DNA of 64,000 bases from Heliocidaris erythrogramma. Lineage: Eukaryota > Echinodermata > Echinoidea > Camarodonta > Echinometridae. Made by a program: the position numbers and the translations under genes. How positions within the stretch are numbered: position 1 is the first letter of the stretch; every line of letters starts with the position of its first letter. The stretch lies in assembly GCA_025617745.1 (NCBI GenBank), contig CM046855.1:47719813-47783812 (forward strand). The letters are read 5' to 3'. A model generated the notes under the pieces. That model saw only the letters and a list, made by a program, of their open reading frames with translations, did no database searches and was not told where the DNA came from. Shown here piece after piece: positions 23,801-34,300 of this stretch.

Positions 23801-24288
23801 CACTAATATCAAAGGTTAAGGATGCCGGCGTTGATAATGCGATTATAATTACGCTCCACGCGGACCACGCCTCCATCCCAAGGTATATATTGTCATTTTC
23901 ATTTACGTAAGAAAATAATCTGTATATGGAAAAACCTTGTTTTGAAATAAAGATAATAACTGGTTATTGGTGCTTAATTATTACAGCCATTGAGGTGGAC
24001 GATGTTAACGTGAAAGGATACACTGCTTGGTCACTTCTCGACAACTTCGAATGGGCCGAGGGCTACACGGAACGTTTCGGGATGGTCTACGTCAACTTCA
24101 CCGACGAGAACCGACCACGAGAACGTAAGGTCTCTACCGATGTCTACGCCGAGATCGTCTCCAACCACGGCTTCATAAATCCGATGACGACCGTGGTAAT
24201 GACAACAGGAATGGCGAACGCCCCCAAAGCGCTGAATGTGTTTTTGACGAGCTTTCTCACTTTTGCTGCATATCTTCTTTTCCGTTAG
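4214..24288 (+). CDS. GH1 beta-glycosidase, GPI-anchored, copy A (4 exons)
   Basis: Joined exons 4214-4512, 10888-11362, 11924-12494 and 23987-24288 give 548 residues in one open frame. A signal peptide (about residues 1-21) precedes a single glycoside hydrolase family 1 TIM barrel: SSYQIEGAW near the N-terminus, RFSISWPR, acid/base Glu207 in TFNEP, nucleophile Glu419 in VTENG, and [10 protein letters not shown] near the end. The C-terminus is a hydrophobic tail after TTGMANAP, typical of a GPI signal. Family knowledge: retaining beta-glycosidases of this type hydrolyse beta-glucosides or beta-galactosides; the substrate cannot be read here. The predicted location is the outer cell surface. 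Intron phases are 2, 0, 1. Copy B downstream is a close paralogue. Intron 3 is unusually long (11.5 kb) and filled by a palindromic repeat. Confidence 0.95.
4730..5205. repeat. Dispersed repeat related to the 48.6-50.0 kb element
   Basis: The order GTGGAGAAGG, GGTTCACCATGTG, AAGTCCTGAAAAGGACTG, then ACGTTCCGGTCAGAATGCTC at 5150 parallels 48600-48845. The small hairpin CGGTCAGAATGCTCTGGCCG near 5156 corresponds to CGGACA...TGTCCG at 48810, with base changes on both sides. Confidence 0.5.
5495..5712. repeat. Direct repeat, left copy (pairs with 7230-7425)
   Basis: About 215 bp beginning GGTTAAAACATACAT and ending GCAAACCTTCAAATC recurs in the same orientation at 7230-7425 with small indels. 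The two copies bracket the THAP remnant. Confidence 0.75.
6519..6812 (+). pseudogene. THAP-domain zinc finger remnant
   Basis: An intact frame encodes most of a THAP domain, with the likely natural start at 6552 (MVYCQAFGC). Visible THAP features are the N-terminal Cys pair (YCQAFGC), FHQFP, a conserved Trp in KRWV and the Cys-x2-His pair in [11 protein letters not shown] domains are C2CH zinc-coordinating DNA-binding modules of about 90 residues found in P-element and Kolobok-type transposases and in host proteins. Here the frame stops soon after the domain (CPGESYN) with no transposase body. It is therefore a fragment, or a first exon whose partners are missing. It lies on the same strand as GH1 copy A, inside intron 1, between direct repeats, and is most likely TE-derived. 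Confidence 0.75.
7230..7425. repeat. Direct repeat, right copy
   Basis: Same sequence as 5495-5712 with a short extra duplication of AGTATACTA near 7285 and loss of about 30 bp. It closes the 1.5-kb interval that holds the THAP remnant. Confidence 0.75.
7975..8555. repeat. Degenerate tandem repeat, about 230-bp unit
   Basis: Blocks with ATAGGCGCCATAAG (near 7982, 8234, 8540), ACGCTCCAT (8175, 8386) and CTTAACATTG (8208, 8423) recur in the same order. This gives about two and a half diverged copies, each with a G- or C-rich stretch. Confidence 0.5.
8672..9497. mobile_element. Foldback element with 53-bp minisatellite arms, copy 2
   Basis: Same family as 3357-4040. The termini are TAAGTGCCAACCAAATGA (left) and TCATCTGGTTGGCACTTATA (right). 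Inner arms are tandem units of about 53 bp with TCGACTTGTTTGGGACAAGA, inverted near 9230. A direct tandem pair at 9010-9110 is almost identical, showing recent array expansion. Confidence 0.75.
9599..9743. mobile_element. Small MITE with GGGGCCGTGGAGC ends
   Basis: The left end GGGCCGTGGAGC is inverted at the right end (GTTCCACGGCCC), with further pairing of GGTGGGGGCTG and CAGCCCCAGCC. About 145 bp; non-coding. Confidence 0.6.
9964..10001. repeat. 38-nt near-perfect palindrome
   Basis: Arms CCACTGAACTCTA and TAGAGTTCAGTGG flank a centre around TACGTA with a single mismatched pair. Could form a 19-bp hairpin or cruciform. Function unknown. Confidence 0.8.
10105..10362. mobile_element. 258-bp MITE with long TIRs
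   Basis: The left end GGCGTTATTTCGCTACGTCA is inverted at the right end (GACGTAGTGAAATAATGCC). Pairing continues inward through AACTGCATTGT and CATGCCGCA, giving TIRs of about 60 bp. No coding capacity. Confidence 0.7.
10637..10715 (-). repeat. tRNA-like SINE fragment (copy A intron 1)
   Basis: The minus strand resembles a decayed tRNA-like head; the homologous place in copy B (30596-30668) is better preserved and has a B box. Both lie about 200-300 bp before exon 2, so the insertion predates the gene duplication. Confidence 0.5.
10888..11362 (+). CDS. GH1 copy A exon 2
   Basis: Acceptor CTCAG|A, donor CAA|GTAAGA; 475 bp, the same length as in copy B. Encodes [16 protein letters not shown] and the acid/base motif FNEP with Glu207 (codon at 11207-11209). 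Confidence 0.95.
11363..11923 (+). other. GH1 copy A intron 2
   Basis: Phase 0, 561 bp. Contains purine-rich sequence and a (CT)n microsatellite at about 11836-11867. No other feature seen. Confidence 0.8.
11924..12494 (+). CDS. GH1 copy A exon 3
   Basis: Acceptor TGTTAG|AAC, donor AAAG|GTGAGT. Continues the family sequence GQVGITLNS and carries the nucleophile Glu419 in YVTENG (codon 12404-12406). It contains an NGTS N-glycosylation sequon. One codon longer than copy B (REYAGDMP against REYGDVP). Confidence 0.95.
13720..13825. repeat. (TACG)n microsatellite, left
   Basis: Repeated TACGTACGTRATAATAC. Its inverted counterpart is at 22870-22980. Self-complementary and able to form cruciforms. 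Confidence 0.8.
14000..16450 (+). repeat. Left array of 354-bp X-box satellite
   Basis: Tandem units of about 354-357 bp each contain TGTTAGCTAGGACCCTCAGC, GGTGGTGGGTGTGGCC, the palindrome GTTACCATGGTAAC, and the second site GTTGCTATGGAAAC preceded by CATGGGCGTGTCAAAA. Palindrome sites: 14125, 14482 (as GTTACTATGGTAAC), 14839, 15193. Second-type sites: 14298 (as GTTACTATGGAAAC), 14653, 15009, 15363. Degenerate copies continue at about 15518, 15892 and 16413. These 14-mers match the RFX/DAF-19 X-box consensus RYYNYYATRRNRAC. Confidence 0.85.
15565..15785 (-). repeat. Possible tRNA-derived SINE inside the left array
   Basis: On the minus strand, AGCACTGTGGTATATTGCTG resembles an A-box region and TTGGATTCGATCC a B box, at tRNA-like spacing. 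It interrupts the satellite array. Confidence 0.4.
16451..17683. other. Centre of the palindrome, no feature seen
   Basis: AT-rich sequence without recognisable coding, RNA or repeat structure beyond faint decay of the satellite. Confidence 0.5.
17684..18274. mobile_element. MITE with AAAGGGCAATCCAACCTT ends
   Basis: The left end AAAGGGCAATCCAACCTTGG is inverted at AAGGTTGGATTTCCCTTT. Inner parts also pair (AAGAAAGTTATG with CATAACTTTCTT). About 590 bp, non-coding. Similar in layout to 32178-32783, so perhaps a related family. Confidence 0.65.
18680..20760 (-). repeat. Right array of 354-bp X-box satellite (inverted)
   Basis: The same unit reads on the minus strand. Palindromic sites GTTACCATGGTAAC or GTTGCCATGGTAAC: 19573, 19927, 20281, 20640, with a near match at 19066. 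The reverse complement of the second type, GTTTCCATAGCAAC or close variants: 19403, 19757, 20111, 20464. Weaker copies are near 18692, 18859 and 19255. Spacing again alternates about 170 and 184 bp. Confidence 0.85.
20790..22735. mobile_element. Nested 1.9-kb TIR element in the right arm
   Basis: The left end (GTCGCTTCATTTTCCCAGCG at about 20809) is inverted at 22679-22705. Pairing runs inward through CAAGTCCGGTCCCA, CAGTTCGACTCTGTTC and AATCACTAG, giving TIRs of about 165 bp. The left arm of the large palindrome has continuous sequence at the matching site (about 13985), so this is a later insertion into one arm. It includes a 21-nt G run near 21829. No transposase seen; the target duplication could not be fixed. 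Confidence 0.65.
22870..22980. repeat. (TACG)n microsatellite, right
   Basis: Inverted partner of 13720-13825, near the right end of the palindrome. Confidence 0.8.
23987..24288 (+). CDS. GH1 copy A exon 4
   Basis: Acceptor TTACAG|CC; completes Ala449. Encodes [10 protein letters not shown] and GMVYVNF, then a short Thr/Met linker, TTGMANAP and a hydrophobic GPI-type tail ending LLFR with stop TAG at 24286. Confidence 0.95.
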
Positions 24289-26170
24289 GTCATGTTGGTC
24301 GAGATGTGAACGGTATTCTTATAAAAATAATATTCTAAAGTACTAACCACACACATTTTCTATAACAAGAATGGGGGTGGGGGTGTCTATCGTGTACCAC
24401 TCTGGGCTAAAATCTTTAGAGTTATTAAATCCTATTCTATTTTTCGAATATCTATGCTCTGGATTAACGAGTTGTATCCGGCATGATTTTACCTTTATGT
24501 GTGTCATGTAGTCATGTAGTCACGACTGTAAAATATACTATATTATTGTAATTAAATACTGTGGTGTTTTTTACATAAATTTACATCAAACATGTCGTTT
24601 CACTTCATATTTCTTTTGATCAAGTAGGTCCTAATTGGTCTGATCAAAGCTCTCTATTAGGGCTATAACTTAATGCAATTATGAGATATAATAAATTATC
24701 AGATGTGGTCGGTAACGTATTGGACAAATAACTTGGACTTGCAAATGAATATGAGAGAAAAGGTAAATTTGATCTAAATTACATTTAGGGGCATTACATC
24801 CTCTCCTTCCAACATGTTGCTGAATATAACATTATCAGTTTATAAATCACCTTGCTTGTGACAGAACGTTAGCAAATTGCCGGTAATCGTTCTTGAACGG
24901 GTTTATGTTTTCATTCTTTTAAGTTTTGCTTTTCAATTTTACAATTAATACCTTACACTGAATAGTGTTCTCTTCTGTGTTCTGTGCAGGATATACATGT
25001 AGTATACTTAAATAGCATCGATTGTTACGAAGCGGGCTGTTCTTTAATTTGCCGAAATTCATGATACTATGACATTATTCTAAAAAAAAAGAAATGTTTA
25101 AACAAATATATAGGAATATTGATGAAAACAATATAATAATGTAAAAGTTAGCTCACTGTTAACTTAATATTGCAGGCATTTTTAAATGGTCAATCAAAGC
25201 TTTTGTATAAATGGAAAAAACAATGACGTAAGACTCGAGTTCGTTATGTTTGTCAATCAGTAATTATGTAGAAAATCAAGATGGATAACGATAAAACAAC
25301 AAGCATATCACTGTCAGTTGTTTGTTGTAACACCGCAAATGCGAAATCTTAAGCTTACTACTTTTCCAACTAGGAATGGTATATTCATTATTTATTACAG
25401 TTTTCAAATTAATAAATTAATTCAGATAACGGCTTTAAAAGTGCGCCATGCGATGTGCCAATATTAGACATAGATTCTGTGAAAATATATATATATATGA
25501 GAAACGAATAGTGTGGAATATAGGGAATAATATATGCGGTATATTATATATTTCATTTTCTTTATAATTACATGCACCTAGAACCGGAGGGGTAGGGGAA
25601 GGGGGGGGGGGGGTTAATTCAAAGAACAAAAGAATGAAATGTGGCAGATATATCTTTTTTAAAAGGATAAAGGAGAGGGAGAGAAAGAGGGTGTGGAAAG
25701 GGAGGGTAGAGATAGAAGAAAAAGAAAGAGGGGTGCTAGGCTAGGAGGAGAGAGAGAGGAAAAGGAAGGGATAGAGTGGGGATATTGAAGGAGAAGAGAG
25801 AGAGAGAGAGAGAGGGTGTGTGTGTAGGGTGGAGCGATCACTGAAGAACCAGTAGTTTCAGTGCAGTCAAAACAAGTGCTTGGTAAATAACTGCAGCTTG
25901 ATAATCGTTATAAATTATGCACTATACATGTACAATATTGTAGAGAGAGAGGGGGTATATATCTTTTCGAGGTTAAGAAACGTATCATCATTATATAGGC
26001 TATCATTATTACTATATTATCATAACATCTTTTGAAAAGAGAGTCAGTGAGAGAAAGAGAGAGAGAATGCATGGAAAGAGGAACAGAAATGAGGAGAAGA
26101 GTAAATAAATGCACAATGGAAATGTGAATCATAGCTACAAGGAAGTAAACATTAACTTATACTGAGAAAT
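24289..26170. other. 3' flank of GH1 copy A, shared with copy B
   Basis: Blocks such as AATCACCTTGCTT (24846), ATGACGTAAGACTCGAGTTC region (25230) and AGTGCTTGGTAAATAACTGC (25873) recur in order at 35045-36060. This marks the 3' reach of the duplication. GA-rich microsatellites lie at 25660-25820 and 26035-26070. ATTAAA at 24552 is a possible weak polyadenylation signal. Confidence 0.55.
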
Positions 26171-27554
26171 AGATAACAGATCTCTTCTGCTCAAATTCCC
26201 CTACAGGCTTGCCTTGCGCCCTTAATTACATGGTGAGCAAAATTTTCTTTTAATGCAATGAAATCTAGATAGTTCCAATGAAAACTAGTTAATGATCTAC
26301 AGGCCCCTGGGAGCCGGGGGTGTTGCAGCACCCCCAGATTCCTATTGGGGGGGAGGGGGGCACTTGCCTCAGGCAGTACTTAAACCAGGGGCGCAAAAAG
26401 GCAAAAGAAAGAAAGTGAAGAAATTCATGCTTAAGAATTATTCACCTCCAATCCGCAGGGTAAGGAGCATAAGAAAAGGAGTTTTTTCTTGAAATTTTCA
26501 TTCATTGCGCCCCTTTGAGGAAGAAGGTAATAGAAGACCATTTATCTATTCCCAAAACTCGAAACTGTACTTGCTTGCGAATATTTTCTGCAAGTAAAAT
26601 GCTTAAGAAATTGCTTTTTATAGGCTTGAAAAAAAAGAATTAAAAAAAAAATCATGTCAGTATGCGAAGGGGTGGGGGTGGGGGCATGAGTTTTTGAGCC
26701 AAAAATAAGACAAATTAAACAATGATTTTTAGTGATATTTTTATGTTGCATCAACAAAATCAACAACGAATTTTCTGATGTATTTCTTTGCCCTTTTCTT
26801 AAATTGGTGATTTGCTTTTAAAAAATATTACGGCGATTTAAAGTTGATTTCAATAGTTAATGCCAACCCGGGTGCATTGGTTTGCAGAATGACCTACAAC
26901 AATAAATGTTATCTTTGCAGGCAACCTTAAATTTAGGGTCTGCACCATTCCCCCAATCTTATTAGAAATATCTTTTTGAAGGGTTTGAAATGCAAAACAA
27001 TTCTGGAGCTCGGTCAATTTGTTGCATAATGTCGCTCCAGGATCGCGTAATTTCTCTCCCCAGTATAGGATATAGTGTTTTTGAAGGGTTAAAGATTAAT
27101 AATCCTCGTTGCTTTGCTCGCCATCATGTAAGTTTCATCATCCTCTTATTAAATATTGCGCCCCAATATAGGAGTAAGTGTATAAGATCGCTTTTGCAAA
27201 GGTTCAACACTTCAAAGAAATGTCAACTTTCGGTTGTGTTCCTAAATTACTCGACTACTTTTAGTGGCTTCCATTGATGTTGCGCCCATTTGAGAAGGAA
27301 GTGAATAGACGACCGTTTATCAATGCTCAAAATTCGGATCTCCACCCCTGGATCGCAGTGCTCAATTGCAATTTTTCATTTGGGGGTTAAAATGCAACAA
27401 CAACAACATATATACCGCTCGGTCGCTTTGCTCCCTCGCTTGTACAATGACGTGGATATTAAAGTTGGGCGGGGGGGGGGGGGGGGGGGTATGGGCCAGC
27501 TTCATTGTTAAAAAAAAAATTCTGCTCACAGCACCCCCTGTAAAAAATCTTTCC
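26171..27554. repeat. TE debris with GCGCCC(C)TTTGAG blocks
   Basis: Two direct copies of a block beginning TTGCGCCCMTTTGAG and containing GACCRTTTATC lie at about 26497 and 27278. The rest is low-complexity with G runs (27471-27489). No coding domain recognised. Confidence 0.4.
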
Positions 27555-27944
27555 CAGGGGCCTGAGGATCTAGGATTCTTTGACCAGTGATGGAAGCATA
27601 TTATGTGTCCGAAATATCTGACAAGGGGGAATATATAGATGGGAAAAATAAAATAAAAGGAAAAAGACAACAAACCAAAAAAAAAAAAAAAAAAAAAGAA
27701 AAAGGGATACAGTTATCATATTCCTAAATGCTATAATAAGATTTCAAAAATATTTTCTGACTGGAAAAAAACGGGGAAAAAATTAAATTCCGCAGGGGGA
27801 GAAGGGCACGTATGTGAGGAATTTGGGCGGGGGTACAGCGTACATGAAATATAGGCAGTTTTTGGACACTTGCCCCTTGTGCCTCATGGCCCCACCACCC
27901 GAAAAGCAAATGATGATCATTCGCTGTTCTAATGATTCCATCCT

Positions 27945-28055
27945 TCACCTTTGTACTGTACATGAAATTCTACCTTGACGTTCAGCAAGACGAAGCATTC
28001 GCGAGACTTCTGTAAAAAAAAAAAAACCCAATAAATTATAAACCATCAAGCCAGA
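27945..28055 (+). promoter_or_regulatory. Conserved 5' leader/proximal promoter of GH1 copy B
   Basis: Aligns with 4110-4213 before copy A, including ATTCTACCTTGACG and AAGCCAGAATG. Probable 5' UTR and core promoter; no start site can be assigned. Confidence 0.5.
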
Positions 28056-28354
28056 ATGAAAGTTTTCTTAGCTCTTGTGTCTTTGATCATCATTGTCAAC
28101 GTGGACGACGTGCACTCGGTCGACGAGCCGGAATTCGTTTTTCCTGACGTTTTCAACGACCCTGAAAGGGATGCCTTCTACTACGGGACCTTCCCCGACG
28201 ATTTCTACTGGAGCTCAGCGACGTCCTCGTACCAGATCGAAGGAGCATGGAACATAGATGGGAAGGGAGAGAGTATCTGGGACACTTTCACTCACGAAGG
28301 CGGTAACGTAAGAAATAACGATACGGGAGATGTTGCCTGCGACAGCTACCACAA
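28056..28354 (+). CDS. GH1 copy B exon 1
   Basis: Start codon, signal peptide ([16 protein letters not shown]) and N-terminal barrel. Donor AA|GTACGT. Same length (299 bp) as copy A. Confidence 0.95.
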
Positions 28355-31300
28355 GTACGTTTATTTTTGTCTCGAATTCTGTTAATGATTGGTTTCACAT
28401 AAACATCCACACTGCAAGGATGATACAAAATGAAATAGCCTAGTACTGTGCACAGTCTTTTTTGTTAACTTCTAGAAAGTCGTGTTTTACCTACCTCCAT
28501 TTTTAGACTCTCCCTCAGTCCCAAGTCCTACCAATAATTCGCCCACATAATGATATAGTAAATCAGATCGTTCCTCGCAATAAATTATCCACTTATTTTC
28601 AGTCGCTTTACTATTGTTTACAAAAAAAATCTGAATATTAATGCTTGTTTAAATGTACAATAATTATTATTCTTACACAAATATAGGCTGGTTCGCAGCC
28701 AATTACTTAAACGTTTAACAATATACAGAACTACCATAACGAGTCGAATTCTGAAAATTAAACGACTGGAAAGAGAATAATCTATTTATCTTGCTCTCCA
28801 AATCTGGTGATGAGATGAAACGCATTATTGGTGAAGATATTGTCGCGTTTCCAAATGGATACCGGGATGGATACCAACTATAGCGCATTAGTGTTTTGAA
28901 AGTGCGCGACCTCCATAGATTAGTCAACCATTAGTGTACAAATTATGCTTCTTATTTTAAATTAGTTTTATCATGGTGAAAGAACCCTGACATGAATTTT
29001 CCAATTCTAAAACTAAATCCATTTGATTATCATAAAATTTTATACAATTAACACGATAAAAACTACTTTCGAAAAAGCAACTGAAGGCAATTTCAATAGC
29101 CCTGTCTATCACCTTTAGAAATGTGCGAACATTACAATCGCCTATTACGTAATCCGAACTAGCCTCTTGTCGAGGCCCTGGCGCTGTTGAAATCCTTGCC
29201 GATATGGAGGCAAAATTTCTGGCTCGCTTCGCTCGCCAGAAACACCGAGGCGCTTGCGCCGAGGGCCTCTTGACACCTGATCTAAATTTCTTTTGTATTT
29301 CATTGTTTTGACGAATATTCCGACCAAATTTTGGTCGGTGAAAATCATCCAATCATGAGCGCGAGCTACCATGACGTAATGTTAAATATTCATGACTCGA
29401 CTGCAAGCTATTTCTTAAAATGGCGTTCAACGTTTCTTCCACGACGAGTGATGACGATATTTGTAAGAGCTTAGAATATGCCGCTAGAATGTTGAAGATT
29501 GACAGATTCAAAGATTTGCAAGTTGATGCAATCAAATCTGCACTTAAAGGACAAGATGTTTTTGTGAATCTGCCTACTGGCTATGGAAAAAGTGTTATTT
29601 TTCACGCGCTATCGCTCTGTGCTGATTACCTCCGTTGGCCAGGGATGGAGAGTGAGACTGCATGCTGCGCTGCTTAGCTTCGATCGCGAGCTGGGCCAGG
29701 CGGATCCCCCGGCCTTGCCGGGCAGTGAAGTTGCTGGTAACTCCTTGGTTACATCAGAATTGATGGAGATGCATCTATTGTTGAACGGTGACTTTTATTG
29801 CCCATTCTTCATTATTTGTAAATATATGATGATCTCTTGAGAAATATGTACATTTGTCTTATTTCAAATTACCATGGTTTGTAAGCTAGAGATCGAATTC
29901 TTCATAATGTGCTTGTCTGTGAATGTATTTTGAGCAAGAGATTTACGTAATACCCCCAAAAAATAATAGACTAGTCCAGAACTGAAGTAAGAAATCCTTG
30001 AGATTTCATTGGCCAATTTGCTGGGCAATCGCCGCGGTTATCTAACTATTCACGTTTTCATGCATAATTCAGTAGGAAAAATTGCCTCATGAATATATAA
30101 TTCAGGTCGGGTGTCAAGAGGCCCTCGGCGCAAGCGCCTCGGTTTTTCTCCATAAAAATATCGTCAAGGATTTCAACAGCGCCAGGGCATCGACAAGAGG
30201 CTAAATCCGAACCTGATTTCTATGGGCAGTACAATAGGCCTTTGAAATTGCCCTTGAGTTTATTTTTCGAAAGTAGTTTTGATCGTGTTTGATTGAGTAA
30301 GACATAGTTTGGTTGTGGTTCTGCATGTATTCGATCAAACTTACGTGATTAAGTGTCCGGTATTAAAACCACGTGTTTTCTGCAAAGCAAATTTACAAGT
30401 GTCTACTATTCCGACGATTCTGCAAAAACTCTGAGGATGCAATACAAAAAGGTTAGTTGATATTGTTCGTCTGCATTTTGTCCTGTATATAAGAAAAAGA
30501 CAGCGTTAAGTGTTATAGGTTAACGCATCATACCCTTTGACACTTTGGTGGAGAGTAGCAAGTAAAGATGTCCTGCCACGGGAAGTTAATGTTGGGCTGG
30601 GATTCGAACCCTCAATCTCATGACTGAAAATCAAGTGAATGAACCACTACCATGACACATCTACCGAAGGATGTGGAAATTACGTTGAAAAGGATATCAT
30701 CTACTGAGAGCCAGAAAGGGCATTCCATTTTGCCTTAGAGTTAACGCCCTTCTGGCTCTATAAGCAGACGTCATCATTCATGAACATTCCCATTTATCAT
30801 GTCGTCCGTTTGAATCCCAGGGCTTTAACTCTGTCCAAAAGATGGGACTTAACGCTATTCTGGCTCCAAACAGATTTATCTTCATCTTGCGTCTAATCAT
30901 TAATTTCAGGTACCAAGATGACATAGATATCATGAAGGGAATGGGACTGAACGCCTTCCGTTTCTCCATCTCCTGGCCCCGTTTGCTCCCCAATGGCACC
31001 ATCGACAACATCAACGAACCCGGCATCACGCACTACAGCAACGTGATCGATGCCCTACTCGAAGCCGGAATCACCCCCGTGGTCACCCTCTACCACTGGG
31101 ACCTCCCACAGCCTCTGCAGGACGTTGGGGGTTGGGATAACGAGACCATCATTGATCGCTTTAACGACTACGCCGACCTTTGCTATGAGAGATTTGGGGA
31201 CCGTGTCAAATTGTGGATCACTTTCAATGAGCCCTGGGTGGTGACAGTGATAGGATACGGTACCGGAGAACTCGCCCCTGGAATCGAGGAGATTGGGACC

Positions 31301-34300
31301 ACGGTATACACTACTAGTCATAACATCATCAAGGCTCATGCGAAGGCCTGGCATACATACAACGAAACTTACAGACAAGATCAAGTAAGAAATCTCCACT
31401 GGCTTACAGATGGAATGTGTATCAAACTATCCTAAACATGTGTAATATAGAAGATTAGACATTTCGAAAGAAATACTGAAATTATCATAAGCTGTGATGT
31501 AGACACGGGGCGACACCCAGGGGCACACGCGCCTCCTATCGAAGGAGAAAGAAAGGGAGCATTATTTTTTTTATCTACCTCTTAAGGCAGACCGCCGTTG
31601 CCCAAGCCCATTATGACCTCAGTGGTCCCTCAGTGGACGAACCTATAATGATGGTTACATGTCGTTTTTTCCGAAGGTTCATAATTCCGAAAGTTCGTTT
31701 TTCCGAAGGTTTGTTACTCCGACGGTTCGTAATTCCAAAAATGAAAATGGGTTCATAATTCCGAAAATGAAAAAGAGTTCATATTTCCGAAGGTTCGTAA
31801 TTCCGAAAAGTTATATACCGGTATATTGTATATACGGAATTACGAACATTCGGAGTAATATATCGGATATTCGGAATTATGAACCCTATTTCATGATGAA
31901 TCCCCTGCCATGGAAAATTTACGTTTTGGAATTACGAACCTTCGGAATTATGAAGTTTCGAAAAACGAGTATCTCCCCCCCCCCCCCCCCCCATAATGGT
32001 ACGCGACTGATCAAAACTAATCATATTGGAAAGCTATCCTAATTGTTACACATCTGTGTTCATAAAACTTTTTTCCTTTATGTAATACATAATGATATAA
32101 CTAGATGGGACACATGTGTCAGATTAAATATTTTTTTTTTGTCAGTTATCAGGTTCACTTGCTTCCTTGAGACATTCAAAGGCCAATTCCACCCTAACAA
32201 AAAGTTGATTTGAATAAATAGAGAAAAATCCAACAAGCATAACACTGAAAATTTCATCAAAATAGGATGTAAAATAAGAAAGTTATGGTATTTTAAAGTT
32301 TCGCTTAATTTCGCAAAACAGTTATATGCACATCCTGTTCAGTATGCAAATGAGGGAACCAGTGACGTCACCCACTCACTATTTCTTTTGTATTTTATTA
32401 TGTGAAATATAGAATATTTTAATTTCTGCAGATTTCACAATTAGGAAGCTCTCATTGAATTGTGTATAGGTTGCAACAATGGCAATTACACATGTTCAGC
32501 GAGGAATCAAACCTTGTTTCACATTATAACAAGGAAAAATTAAAATATTTCGTATTTCATGTAATAAAATACAAAAGAAATAGTGAGTGGGTGACGTCAC
32601 TGGTTCCCCCGTTTGCATACTGAGCAGGATGTGCATATAACTGTTTTGCGAAATTAAGCGAAACTTTAAAATACCATAACTTTCTTATTTTACATCCTAA
32701 TTTGATGAAATTTTCAGTGTTATGCTTGTTGGATTTTTCTCTATTTATTCAAATCTACTTTTTGTTAGGGTGGAATTGGCCTTTAAGCTTAAAAAGTTTT
32801 GTCGCTCTCTCTTCCAAAACATTGAATAGGCCTATCCAAATTGCTATCTTGGTTTATGTTCTGTCAGAACGGACAAGTGGGAATCACTTTCAATTCCGAC
32901 TTCGCCGAACCGATTGACCCATCCAACGAAACCAGCGTCGATGCCGCCGACCGCAGCATGCAGTTCATCCTGGGCTGGTACGCTCACCCCATCTTCGTTA
33001 ACGGAGACTATCCCGAGGTCATGAAGGACAGGATCGGACAGAAGAGTGCGGCCCAAGGTTTTAATGAGTCACGGCTGCCAGACTTCACCGAGGAGGAAAA
33101 GTCTTATATCAATGGTACTAGTGATTTCTTCGGGTTGAACCACTACACCTCCAATTACGCCTGGGATACCGGGCTGAATCTCAACTCTAACCCGAGCTAC
33201 TTTGAGGATTCCGATGTAGGCTCCAAAAAGGATGATGCCTGGCCCACTTCGGCGTCGTCAATTATACGGGTGGTGCCTTGGGGCATCCGGAGACAACTGA
33301 AATGGATCAAAAGGGAGTATGGTGACGTGCCCGTGTACGTCACGGAGAATGGTTACCCCACGGAAGATGAATACGTCCTCGATGACGTCATGAGACAAAA
33401 GTACTACACATCCTATATCAATGAAGTCCTGAAAGGTGAGTGAGGAGGAAGAGGGTCTATTACGGTCACCAGTGGTGGTGGTGGGGGTGGGGGTACCTAC
33501 TAGGCTGATTGCTTGAAAATCAAGTTGCGTTTAATTTTTTTAGTTGCGTTTTAATCTTTTTATGCAAGAGGGCCCAGGTAAGGTACTAATTATACAAACC
33601 CCTCCATGCTCACTTATGTACCATTTGACGATGGAGTATAGGACAATGGGATTCAAAGTCAAAATGAATGAAAGCTGAATCCTGAACTTCAATAAATGGC
33701 CATATTTCATGAATAGACCCTCTCTCGTGTGCATTGCTGGTTTGATATTATTTTGTTTAGGATGATACGGGCTCCTTCATCACAAATGTGGTATCATATT
33801 AAAGGGGTAAGGGGATAAAATTTCCTTTTGTACGATGCATTAAAATAATTCTAGTCATGCTCATTTGACGAAACGTCGCTGGAAAAAGTTGGGTTTCCTT
33901 TTTTTAAAGAAACACATGACACTGTCAATATCTTCGTTGCTTATTTTCGCTGATATCAAACGATTAGCATGATGGCGTTGACAACTGATCATGTTCCATC
34001 TTGAGGGCAAATATCATGTGATTTTCATTGAGGTCATGAACATAACTTGTTTTTAAGAATGTACGTAAGCCCAATTTGGAATGATGATAATGATAATAAT
34101 TGATATTGGTCCTTAATAACAGCCATTGAAGTGGACAGTGTTAACGTGAAAGGATACACCGCTTGGTCTCTTCTCGACAACTTCGAATGGTCCAAGGGAT
34201 ACACGGAACGTTTCGGGATGGTCTACGTCAACTTCACCGACGACGACCGACCAAGGGAACGCAAGGTCTCTTCTAATGTCTACGCCGAGATCGTCGCCAA

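Larger units (their letters stand above)
12495..23986 (+). other. GH1 copy A intron 3, 11.5 kb
   Basis: Phase 1 intron joining Lys-Ala in the same way as copy B, whose matching intron is only 687 bp. The excess is mostly the 13679-23012 palindromic element. 12495-13678 and 23013-23986 show no gene and no clear repeat. Confidence 0.85.

Noticed and set aside
32178..32783. TTAA target site suggesting piggyBac or Kolobok
   Set aside because: The flanks are not matching TTAA on both sides, so the superfamily is left open.
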